From assembly GCF_002115805.1 (NCBI RefSeq), contig NZ_JFKC01000004.1, forward strand, positions 1-64,000: 64,000 nt of DNA, read 5' to 3'. Below are positions 1 to 7,366 of this stretch, in pieces; the stretch's first letter is position 1, and each line of letters starts with the position of its first letter. The notes under the pieces were generated by a model, which had not been told where the DNA came from, ran no database searches, and saw only the letters and a list, made by a program, of their open reading frames with translations. The DNA comes from Marivita geojedonensis. GTDB taxonomy: Bacteria > Pseudomonadota > Alphaproteobacteria > Rhodobacterales > Rhodobacteraceae. Both the position numbers and the translations under genes were made by a program.

Positions 1-419
1 CCGCCACTTCTGACCGGATGGCTCAGAGTGCCAGCTTTCTCTTCAGACCTGAACGATCCGAAGTTGCCAGCGCATGGTGGTTGGTATGCCCTGTCTGTTC
101 ATGCGTAACATGAACGGGTCATTTCGGTGGTATTGATGGCATGAGCCGTGCGCGGTCGGCTTGGTAAGGCTCACGCGACAGCGTGCCATGGCGCTGGTGC
201 TGGTGGCTCTTCCAGTCGGCCATTTCGTGTTGGTGCGCCCGAAGAGTTCGCGCGTTTGGGCGGTGAACCTTCTGACACCATGCCCCTTTGCTTTCGGCCT
301 GCGGCCCGCCACTTCGGCGTTTGTCGCCTTGCCGCAGGATTCCGATTGATAAATCGGCCCGATGCTTTCATCGTCCGACGGCATTCCGCACGAACCGGGT
401 ACTGTCATGGACGCACATC
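1..419. other. Leading stretch without a confident gene
   Basis: Several overlapping open frames exist on both strands, but none shows a recognisable domain, a convincing ribosome binding site or a composition that singles it out from the others. The longest minus-strand frame is arginine-rich and reads like a shadow. The last part, from about 350, must hold the promoter and leader of the M24 gene that starts at 420. I see no repeat or tRNA here. Confidence 0.5.
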
Positions 420-1577
420 ATGCTTGAAGAGGCTCAAACACGAACGCTGGCCCTTCAGGCGAGGATGAAGGACCTGAACATCCGGCAGGCGGTGTTCACC
501 GACGAGAGTTCCATTGCCTATCTCGCCGGGTTCTGGGGGTATCTCGGGATTGAGTTCGGGCGGCCCACCATGCTGGTTGTACACGCCGAGGACGCCCCGG
601 TTGTGATCACCCCGCTGATGGAAAGCGAAATGGTGGCGGCCATGACCTGGGTCGAGGATGTGCGGGTCTGGGAGGACATGGGGCAGCGGACCTGGGGGCG
701 CGCTTTGGCTGGTGCTTTGGGTGAGGCACCCGGCGAGATCTGGGTCGAAAAGAGCAGCATTCCGGCCATCGTGCGCAACCACCTGGACGAGGCCTATCCG
801 GGTGTGCCGATCCGGGATATCTCTGCGGTTCTGGGCGACATGCGGATGATCAAGTCACCGTTCGAGATTGCGGTGATGAAAGAGGCGGGGCAGATCGCCG
901 GGGCGATGATGGCGGCTGCGCATGACAGCCTGCGGGAAGGCGCACAGGAATACGAAAGCGCGTTGGCCGTGATCGATGCGGGGACGCGCCGCGCTGCCGC
1001 TTTCCTAACGGACAAGGGCTGGGAGCGTTTCATTTCGCCGATGATCCACAACCTTCAGATCCTGCAAAGCGGTCAGGACACCTCCATGGTGCATCGCCGC
1101 GCGTCGGTGCGCCACTACCGCCGTGGCGACCCGGTCTACTTCTGCTTTTGCAACATGGCGCAGTTCAAGCAGTACAAGTTGGGGTTTGACCGCATGTTTC
1201 ACATAGGCGAGGCCAGCGACGAGGCCGCGCGCGTGCAACAGGCGGCCATCGATGCCCAGCAGGCGGCCATCGCTTCGATCCGCCCGGGTATCGAGGCGCA
1301 GGAGGTCGCTGCTGCGGCCAACGAGATCTACGCGTCGCGCGGTTTCGAGACGGGGTACCGGACGGGCCGATCCATCGGCATGGCCTATCTCGAGGCGCCG
1401 GAGCTGAAAACCGGAGACCGGACCATCCTGCAACCGGGAATGACCTTTGCCGTAGACGGAGGCATCTCCATCGATGGCGTCACGGCAGGGCGTATCGGGG
1501 ATTCAATCGTGGTGACAGACACCGGCTGTGAGTACATCACGCACTACCCGCGTGAACTCCTGATCACCGATCACTGA
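420..1577 (+). CDS. M24-family (creatinase/prolidase-like) hydrolase with degenerate metal site
   Basis: A 385-residue protein with the creatinase N-terminal domain (roughly residues 1-145) and a C-terminal pita-bread M24 domain (about 155-375). The frame is open further upstream, but ATG 420 gives the normal family N-terminus. Canonical M24 peptidases bind two metals through Asp, Asp, His, Glu, Glu. Here the first Asp region reads FCFCN (241-245), the second reads GFDRMF, the His motif GHGIG reads GRSIG (about 315-319), the first Glu is Asp in AVDGG (343-347), and the second Glu is Gly in GRIGD (356-360). That pattern resembles metal-independent creatinase more than a dipeptidase. The carbon-nitrogen hydrolase follows 2 nt downstream, so the pair is probably co-translated and acts on a small C-N bonded compound. 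The substrate is unknown. Confidence 0.85.
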   Translation: MLEEAQTRTLALQARMKDLNIRQAVFTDESSIAYLAGFWGYLGIEFGRPTMLVVHAEDAPVVITPLMESEMVAAMTWVEDVRVWEDMGQRTWGRALAGALGEAPGEIWVEKSSIPAIVRNHLDEAYPGVPIRDISAVLGDMRMIKSPFEIAVMKEAGQIAGAMMAAAHDSLREGAQEYESALAVIDAGTRRAAAFLTDKGWERFISPMIHNLQILQSGQDTSMVHRRASVRHYRRGDPVYFCFCNMAQFKQYKLGFDRMFHIGEASDEAARVQQAAIDAQQAAIASIRPGIEAQEVAAAANEIYASRGFETGYRTGRSIGMAYLEAPELKTGDRTILQPGMTFAVDGGISIDGVTAGRIGDSIVVTDTGCEYITHYPRELLITDH

Positions 1578-1579
1578 GA

Positions 1580-2419
1580 ATGGAGCGCGCCTTCCGTCTT
1601 GCCGTTGGCCAGGCACCTGCCGAATTGTCCTCGACCGGGGATCGGCTTGATTGGCTGCGGGACAGTTTGCCCGGCGTTGCGGACCACGGAACAGACTTGC
1701 TGCTTCTGCCGGAGCTGTTTGCAACCGGCTACAACATTGCGGACCAGATCGCGCACAGGGCCGAACCGGCCAATGGTAAAATCGCGCAGGCGATCGCAAA
1801 AATGGCCGTGGATCACGGAGTTGCCATTCACTACGGGTTCCCCGAGGCCGACGGGGACACCGTGTTCAATGCGGCGCAATGTTTTGGGCCGGACGGACGT
1901 CGTTTGGGCGGACACAGGAAATTGCTGATCCCACCCGGTTTCGAGCGCGCGCATTTCACACAGGGTCAGGGCTGTACGCTGTTCACGTATCGCAATGTCC
2001 GCATCGCCACGCTCATCTGCTATGATGCGGAGTTTCCTGAAACGGTACGGCATGTGGCGGCTTTGGGGGCGCAGCTGGTCCTTGTGCCAACAGCCCTTGG
2101 TGCAGAATGGGATTGGGTCTCGCAACGGATGATCCCGACGCGGGCCTATGAAAACGGCGTGTTTCTTGCTTACGCCAACAGCGCCGGGACTGAAAACGGA
2201 ATGACGTTTCTGGGACAGAGTTTCATCGCAGCTCCGGGTGGCACTGAACTCGCCCGTGCCGGTTCACAACCGGAGATCATCCGCGGAACGCTGGAAATCG
2301 GTAAAGTCGCCGCCGCGCAAGCCCGGCTTCCCTATCTTGAAGATCGCAATTTGCTGGCGTCTGATATCCGCCAGGGCGGTCAGGCACGAAACCCTTCCGG
2401 TGCTTCCCGGGGAAGCTGA
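1580..2419 (+). CDS. Carbon-nitrogen hydrolase (nitrilase superfamily amidase/carbamoylase)
   Basis: A 279-residue cytoplasmic protein of usual family length. The nitrilase catalytic triad is complete: Glu45 in LPELF, Lys114 in GHRKLL and Cys147 in LICYDAEFP. Family members hydrolyse amides, N-carbamoyl compounds or nitriles, releasing ammonia. The gene begins 2 nt after the M24 hydrolase, which suggests two consecutive C-N bond cleavages in one pathway. Its last ~40 nt overlap the 3' end of the convergent LysR gene. The exact substrate cannot be read from sequence; an omega-amidase or beta-ureidopropionase-like role is possible. Confidence 0.9.
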   Translation: MERAFRLAVGQAPAELSSTGDRLDWLRDSLPGVADHGTDLLLLPELFATGYNIADQIAHRAEPANGKIAQAIAKMAVDHGVAIHYGFPEADGDTVFNAAQCFGPDGRRLGGHRKLLIPPGFERAHFTQGQGCTLFTYRNVRIATLICYDAEFPETVRHVAALGAQLVLVPTALGAEWDWVSQRMIPTRAYENGVFLAYANSAGTENGMTFLGQSFIAAPGGTELARAGSQPEIIRGTLEIGKVAAAQARLPYLEDRNLLASDIRQGGQARNPSGASRGS

Positions 2420-3246
2420 GCGATCAACCAGTCTTTGAACTGTCTGGCAAAGGCGTTCTCTTTGGCCACTGACAGGTAGTATCCTTCGTTTCCCGTGATC
2501 GATGCCGGGTGCGCCCGTTCCAGAAGATCGGTTTCGATCGCGTGTTTGATCAACAACTCGCTGACCAAAGCGACGCCATTGCCGTTTGCGGCAAAGTGGA
2601 GGGCCATGCCGTAGGAGTCAGCGAAGATCTGCGGCTCGGGGACCGGTCCGATCTGACGTGACCAGTCTTTCCACCCACTTGTCGTGCCGACGGACTCGAT
2701 GAGCGGCAATTCATTCAGGTCGCCGGAACGTCTGGGGGACTTGAGGGCGACAAGCCGGTTCGGCGTCAGCAAGTCCGCGTTGTGTCCGACCTGCTTCTCC
2801 GATCCGAAACGGATTTCCACGTCCGCGCGGGCCGAGTTGAAATCGTCCGGCCAGATCGCGCTCAGAAACCGCAGTCGAATATGCGGGTGCTTTCTCGAGA
2901 AGTCTTCAAGATTGGGTGCGATGATCCACTGGGTCACACTGACCGAAGCTGCAATGGTCAGCAGGTTCTCGGCCGGGCCTGCATCAAATTTGTCCGTGGC
3001 TGCCGACAGTGTCCCCAGAGCCGAGCCCACCTGGGGCAACAGCTTTCTGCCTTCATCGGTCAGAGCCAGGCCGCGCGCGTGACGGATGAACAAGGCGACC
3101 CGCAGCCGTGTTTCCAAGGCTTTCACCTGTTGGCTGACTGCCGATTGGGTCAGGCCGATTTCGTCACCGGCGGCGGTGAAGCTCAGATGTCGGGCCGCGG
3201 CTTCGAAGGCGCGGAACCACGTCAGCGGTGGGAGGGATTTCTTCAT
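2380..3246 (-). CDS. LysR-family transcriptional regulator (GcvA-like)
   Basis: A 288-residue LysR regulator. The N-terminal winged helix-turn-helix (about residues 6-65) contains the typical FTAAGDEIGLTQSAVSQQV stretch, followed by a periplasmic-binding-protein-like effector domain. It is transcribed away from the AA_synth gene at 3353 with a 106-nt divergent gap, the standard LysR arrangement, so it probably controls the AA_synth/monooxygenase operon. It may also affect the M24/C-N hydrolase pair, whose 3' end it overlaps by 40 nt. The C-terminus is somewhat short for the family, but the fold appears complete. Confidence 0.92.
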   Translation of the reverse strand: MKKSLPPLTWFRAFEAAARHLSFTAAGDEIGLTQSAVSQQVKALETRLRVALFIRHARGLALTDEGRKLLPQVGSALGTLSAATDKFDAGPAENLLTIAASVSVTQWIIAPNLEDFSRKHPHIRLRFLSAIWPDDFNSARADVEIRFGSEKQVGHNADLLTPNRLVALKSPRRSGDLNELPLIESVGTTSGWKDWSRQIGPVPEPQIFADSYGMALHFAANGNGVALVSELLIKHAIETDLLERAHPASITGNEGYYLSVAKENAFARQFKDWLIAQLPREAPEGFRA

Positions 3247-3285
3247 GGGTCAAGTCAGCCATTAGCCTTTTTAATACCTAAGCCC

Positions 3286-3302
3286 ACAAATCATTCGTTT
3301 GT
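3286..3302. promoter_or_regulatory. Candidate LysR operator, inverted repeat ACAAA-N7-TTTGT
   Basis: A perfect 5-bp inverted repeat, ACAAA then 7 nt then TTTGT, lies in the AT-rich divergent gap between the LysR gene and the AA_synth gene. It fits the T-N11-A half-site logic of LysR operators. This is based on symmetry and position only. Confidence 0.4.
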
Positions 3303-3352
3303 CAAAATGGCGGCGTTCCTGAACATGACGTTTCAGCGAACAGGAGAGCGGT

Positions 3353-3952
3353 ATGCAGCCCGAGATCAGAAAGATCGTGACCTATGATGAGGAGGTGTTC
3401 ATCGAAGGTTTCAAGGCCGCAGTCCCCCCGTGGCGCATGTTCGCGGTTGCAGCGGTTGTCCGCAATCCGTGGGCAGGGCGTTTTGTTGAAGATCTCAAGC
3501 CTGAAATCCAGGCCTACGGCCCGGTTCTGGGTGAGATGATGACCAATCGGATGATCGCTTTGGCGGGCAGCGGCGATGGGATCGAGGCCTATGGCAAGGC
3601 GGCTGTGGTGGGTCTGAATGGCGAGGTCGAACATGCGTCGGGTCTGATCCACACGCTGCGGTTCGGGAATTTCTATCGCGAAGCCGTGGGCGCAAAGTCC
3701 TACCTTGCCTTCACCAATACGCGCGGGCCGGCAAATGCGCCGATCATGGTGCCGCTGATGGACAAGAACGATGCAGGACGGCGGTCGCATTACCTGACCA
3801 TCCAGTTCTCAATCCCGGATGCGCCGCGTGACGACGAGATCGTCGTCGTGCTGGGCGGCGCGACCGGTGGCCGACCGCATCACCGGATTGGAGACCGTTA
3901 CCAAGACCTCAAGGATCTGGGACATGATCTGGACAACCCGGCCGCGGTCTGA
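3353..3952 (+). CDS. Amino acid synthesis (AA_synth/DUF1185) family protein
   Basis: A 199-residue protein recognised as the AA_synth family (PF06684), a small family of crystallised but functionally uncharacterised proteins. It is soluble with no signal peptide. Conserved stretches include AVVRNPWAG (about 34-42), a central YGKAAVVG block and a C-terminal DDEIVVVLGGATGG block. A Shine-Dalgarno AGGAGAG precedes ATG 3353. The downstream alpha/beta hydrolase start overlaps its end by 29 nt. A paralogue lies at 24825-25376. Neighbouring hydrolases and a monooxygenase suggest a catabolic role, despite the family name. Confidence 0.85.
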   Translation: MQPEIRKIVTYDEEVFIEGFKAAVPPWRMFAVAAVVRNPWAGRFVEDLKPEIQAYGPVLGEMMTNRMIALAGSGDGIEAYGKAAVVGLNGEVEHASGLIHTLRFGNFYREAVGAKSYLAFTNTRGPANAPIMVPLMDKNDAGRRSHYLTIQFSIPDAPRDDEIVVVLGGATGGRPHHRIGDRYQDLKDLGHDLDNPAAV

Positions 3953-4703
3953 GTTTGGCAGCCTGCGGGCGATCAAGACCGGGCAGGGGCCGCTTGTGCT
4001 GCTGATCCACGGCGTCGGTCTGCGCGCTGAGGCGTGGGCTGCACAGATCGACGCGCTCTCGCTGCAGTATCACACGGTCGCGGTGGATATGCCGGGCCAT
4101 GGGCAAAGCCCATCGCTGCAAGGGCGACCCGGCCTGTCTGACTATACCGATGCCATCGCGGATGGACTGGACACTCCGGCGCTTGTCATTGGCCATTCCA
4201 TGGGTGCGATGATCGCGTTGGATCTGGCTATTCGTCACACGCATCTGGTGCGCGGTGTGGCCGTGCTGAACGCGATTTATCAGCGGGATCAGGCGGCTTC
4301 TGACGCCGTGAAGGCCCGGGCGAACAGTCTTGACGGTGTAACCGTGGCCGATCCGTCCGGACCTCTGGATCGCTGGTTCGGTGATACGCCCTCGTCCGAG
4401 CGCACGGCATGCAGGGCGTGGTTGACGGATGTCGATCCCGCTGCGTACCGCTTGGCCTACACCGTGTTCGCCCATGAAAACGGTCCCGACCCAGCCGCGC
4501 TGGCGGCGATGTCCTGTCCGGCCCTGTTTCTGACCGGGCGGGATGAGCCCAATTCGACCCCTGCGATGTCGGAGGCCATGGCCGATATTGCGCCTAAAGG
4601 CCGGGCGCAGATCGTCGAAACCGCCGCGCATATGATGCCGATGACCCATGCGGATGAGGTGAACGGCGCTCTGCTGCGTTTTGCGCAGGAGGTCCGACTG
4701 TGA
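3924..4703 (+). CDS. Alpha/beta-fold hydrolase
   Basis: A 259-residue alpha/beta hydrolase. The oxyanion-hole motif HGVG is at 29-32 and the nucleophile elbow GHSMGA carries Ser92. The acid LTGRDEP and the catalytic His in TAAHMMP follow in the usual order. ATG 3924 was chosen because AAGGA lies 8 nt upstream and residues from there match the family start; longer frames read into the AA_synth gene. It probably hydrolyses an ester, lactone or carbamate generated by the monooxygenase encoded two genes downstream, much as RutD acts beside RutA. That comparison is by context, not by close similarity. Confidence 0.88.
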   Translation: MIWTTRPRSEFGSLRAIKTGQGPLVLLIHGVGLRAEAWAAQIDALSLQYHTVAVDMPGHGQSPSLQGRPGLSDYTDAIADGLDTPALVIGHSMGAMIALDLAIRHTHLVRGVAVLNAIYQRDQAASDAVKARANSLDGVTVADPSGPLDRWFGDTPSSERTACRAWLTDVDPAAYRLAYTVFAHENGPDPAALAAMSCPALFLTGRDEPNSTPAMSEAMADIAPKGRAQIVETAAHMMPMTHADEVNGALLRFAQEVRL

Positions 4704-4798
4704 CCGCATTTGACCCATGTGCCCTGACCCGCAGCTTCGGTCTCTGCCTCGGAGAGGCACAGCGCGGCGATGTGCACAGCATCACCGAAAGGATCTGA
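4700..4798 (+). pseudogene. Flavin reductase stub (apparent internal deletion)
   Basis: A 32-codon frame beginning with GTG 4700, which overlaps the stop of the alpha/beta hydrolase and is preceded at ideal spacing by AGGAGG. Its start, TAFDPCALTRSFG, matches the N-terminal signature of RutF/HpaC-type flavin reductases (FDPxALRxxFGxFxTGV), but the frame ends after about 32 residues instead of ~160-170. The stop is 3 nt before the luciferase-like monooxygenase, a class that needs reduced flavin from such a partner. The simplest reading is an in-frame deletion that joined the beginning of the gene to its end. The assignment rests on about 13 residues plus context. Confidence 0.5.
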
Positions 4799-4801
4799 TC
4801 C

Positions 4802-5836
4802 ATGGAGTTTTCGCTTTTCGCGCATATGGAGCGCATGACACCCGATCAAAGTCATGAACAGCTGAACTCTGAGTTCATCGAGCTGTGCAAGATGGCCGAT
4901 GACGCCAGGATGCGGGCGGTTTGGACCGGGGAGCATCATGGTATGGATTTCACCATCACTCCGAACCCCTTGCTGGCGCTGGTCAATCTGGCCAACCATA
5001 CCCGCCATGTGAAGCTGGGCACGGGAACCGTGATCGCGCCGTTCTGGCATCCGATCAAACTGGCGGGTGAAGCGGCATCAGCCGATCTGATCACCGGAGG
5101 CCGGATCGAGTTGGGCATCGCGCGGGGTGCCTATTCCTACGAGTATGAACGTCTCATGCCAGGCATGGATGCCTGGGAGGCCGGGCAGCGGATGCGCGAA
5201 ATGGCTCCGCTGATTCCAAAACTGTGGGAAGGTGACTGCGCGCATGAGGGCGAGTTCTTCCGGTTTCCGGCAACCACGTCGGCCCCGAAACCGGTGCAGG
5301 AGGGTGGCCCGCCGATCTGGATCGCCGCGCGCGATCCCAACAGCCATGAATTCGGCGTCCACAACGGGTTCAACATTCAGGTGACGCCGCTTTGGCAGGG
5401 GATCGAAGAAATCGAGACCCTGATGGACCGTTTCAATGCCGCCTGCGACAGCTACGAGGGCAAGCGGCCCAAGATCATGCTTCTGCATCACACCTATGTC
5501 GGCAAGGACGCGACGGATGTCGAGCAAGCCGCGAGGGAGCTATCGCGCTTCTATTGTTACTTTGGGGCATGGTTTCAGAACAAACGCCCGGTCCGCCAGG
5601 GACTGATCGAGGAACTGAGCGAAGAGGAAATGGCGGCCAACACGATGATGGCACCCGAGAATATCAAGCGCGATCTGACAATCGGAACCTCGCAGGAGGT
5701 GATCGACCAGATCAAACGCTACGAAGATCTGGGTTATGATGAATACTCGTTCTGGATCGACAGCGGCATGAGTTTCGAGCGCAAGCGGGACTCGCTCGCG
5801 CGGTTCATCGACGACGTTATGCCAGCCTTTCAGTGA
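4802..5836 (+). CDS. LLM-class (luciferase-like) flavin-dependent monooxygenase
   Basis: A 344-residue bacterial-luciferase-like TIM-barrel oxidoreductase of typical length. The N-terminal strand MEFSLFAHMER, the WTGEHHG motif (about 41-47), LGTGTVIAPFWHP and the GRIELGIARG strand are all present. These enzymes use FMNH2 and O2 to hydroxylate or cleave organic substrates. They depend on a separate flavin reductase; the only candidate here is the 32-codon stub immediately upstream. ATG 4802 is preceded by AAAGGATCTG. The aldehyde dehydrogenase follows without a gap and could oxidise an aldehyde released by this enzyme. Confidence 0.93.
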   Translation: MEFSLFAHMERMTPDQSHEQLNSEFIELCKMADDARMRAVWTGEHHGMDFTITPNPLLALVNLANHTRHVKLGTGTVIAPFWHPIKLAGEAASADLITGGRIELGIARGAYSYEYERLMPGMDAWEAGQRMREMAPLIPKLWEGDCAHEGEFFRFPATTSAPKPVQEGGPPIWIAARDPNSHEFGVHNGFNIQVTPLWQGIEEIETLMDRFNAACDSYEGKRPKIMLLHHTYVGKDATDVEQAARELSRFYCYFGAWFQNKRPVRQGLIEELSEEEMAANTMMAPENIKRDLTIGTSQEVIDQIKRYEDLGYDEYSFWIDSGMSFERKRDSLARFIDDVMPAFQ

Positions 5837-5844
5837 GGGACCAG

Positions 5845-7323
5845 ATGGGACAGAAACCACATTACCAGCTTTTCATTGACGGTATCTGGACCGAGGGAGC
5901 CGGGGCGCAGGTCATGGCGTCCGAGAACCCGGCCACGGGGGAAAACTGGGCCACGTTCGCCTGCGCAGCGCCGGCGGATGTGGACCGTGCCGTTGCCGCT
6001 GCGCGGCGGGTTCTGGACGATCCGGCATGGCGGGACATGACGCAGACGCAACGGGGCAAGCTTCTTTACAGACTGGCCGATCTGATCGAGGAGAATGCAC
6101 AGGCCATTGGCCGTGTGGAAACCACGGACAGCGGCAAACTGTTGGCCGAGACGGCGGCGCAATCCGCCTATGTGGGTGACTACTACCGCTACTACGCGGG
6201 ACTGGCTGACAAGATCGAAGGCGCGGTGCTGCCCATAGACAAGCCCGACATGCACGTCTTCACCCGGCGCGAACCCATCGGCGTGGTGGCGGCCATCGTC
6301 CCCTGGAATGCGCAGATGTTCCTGACCGCGACGAAGCTGGGTCCGGCACTGGCCGCAGGCTGTTCGGTGGTTCTGAAAGCCTCGGAAGTGGCCCCGGCGC
6401 CGATGCTTGAATTCGCGCGGTTGATCGAGGCGGCAGGATTTCCGCACGGTGTGGTTTCGGTCATCACCGGGGATGCAGAGAACTGTGCCATCCCGCTGAC
6501 CCGTCACCCGGATGTGGACCGGATCGCCTTTACCGGAGGCCCGGAAACCGCGCGGCATGTGGTGCGCAATTCGGCCGAGAATTTTGCTGTCACGACGCTG
6601 GAACTTGGTGGCAAGTCGCCCATCCTCGTGTTCGAGGATGCCGATCTTGATGGCGCGGCCAATGGGTTGATCGCGGGGAATTTCGGAGCGTCGGGGCAAA
6701 GCTGTGTCGCTGGAAGCCGAGGCTTGATCCAAAGAAATGTCTTTGACGATCTCGTTCAGCGGATCGAAGAGAAAATGCGGGGCATCATCATCGGTGACCC
6801 GCTGGCCGCAGATACGCAGATCGGTCCGCTTTGTACCAATGCACAGGTCGCAAAGATCGAAGCCACACTTGAGGCCGCGCGGGCCGGTGGCGCGCGCATC
6901 CGGTTTGGCGGTGCGCGTATCGATCGGCCGGGCAATTACATGGCGCCGACCCTGGTCGAATGCCCGGACACCAGTATCGCAACATTGAAAACCGAAATGT
7001 TCGGCCCGGTGATGTCGTTGCTGCCGTTCGACACCGAGGACGAGGCCATCGCCATCGCCAATGCGACACCTTTCGGGCTTGGCTCCGGGGTGTTCACCCA
7101 GAACGTCGCACGCGCGCATCGGGTGTCCGCGCGACTGAAAGCGGGGATCTGCTGGGTGAACACGTACCGTGCCGTGTCACCGATCGCGCCGTTTGGCGGG
7201 TATGATCAATCCGGATACGGGCGCGAGGCCGGGATCGAAGCCGTGTTGGATTACACGCGCACGAAGACCACGTGGATAAACACGTCAGACAGCCCGATGG
7301 CCAATCCGTTTGTGATGCGGTGA
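5845..7323 (+). CDS. Aldehyde dehydrogenase (NAD(P)+-dependent)
   Basis: A 492-residue aldehyde dehydrogenase. The general base Glu253 lies in ELGGKSP and the nucleophile Cys287 in GQSCVAG, and the C-terminal FGPVMS and FGGYDQSGYGRE blocks are intact. ATG 5845 was chosen over GTG 5833 because GAGGG sits 5 nt upstream of the ATG, while the GTG lies inside the preceding gene. It is the last gene of the AA_synth-alpha/beta hydrolase-LLM operon and probably converts an aldehyde product of the monooxygenase to an acid. Confidence 0.95.
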   Translation: MGQKPHYQLFIDGIWTEGAGAQVMASENPATGENWATFACAAPADVDRAVAAARRVLDDPAWRDMTQTQRGKLLYRLADLIEENAQAIGRVETTDSGKLLAETAAQSAYVGDYYRYYAGLADKIEGAVLPIDKPDMHVFTRREPIGVVAAIVPWNAQMFLTATKLGPALAAGCSVVLKASEVAPAPMLEFARLIEAAGFPHGVVSVITGDAENCAIPLTRHPDVDRIAFTGGPETARHVVRNSAENFAVTTLELGGKSPILVFEDADLDGAANGLIAGNFGASGQSCVAGSRGLIQRNVFDDLVQRIEEKMRGIIIGDPLAADTQIGPLCTNAQVAKIEATLEAARAGGARIRFGGARIDRPGNYMAPTLVECPDTSIATLKTEMFGPVMSLLPFDTEDEAIAIANATPFGLGSGVFTQNVARAHRVSARLKAGICWVNTYRAVSPIAPFGGYDQSGYGREAGIEAVLDYTRTKTTWINTSDSPMANPFVMR

Positions 7324-7366
7324 GGGCGTCACTCCCGCGCGTTGCACGGCCAGATGTCGTCCGCCG

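Noticed and set aside
43-408. 121-codon minus-strand frame at the window start
   Set aside because: It has no domain or ribosome binding site, competes with equally long plus-strand frames, and overlaps the leader of the M24 gene.
420-1577. DMSP lyase DddP as an identity for the M24 protein
   Set aside because: DddP is an M24-fold enzyme of this bacterial group, but it keeps its metal-binding residues; here they are replaced and the protein is shorter.
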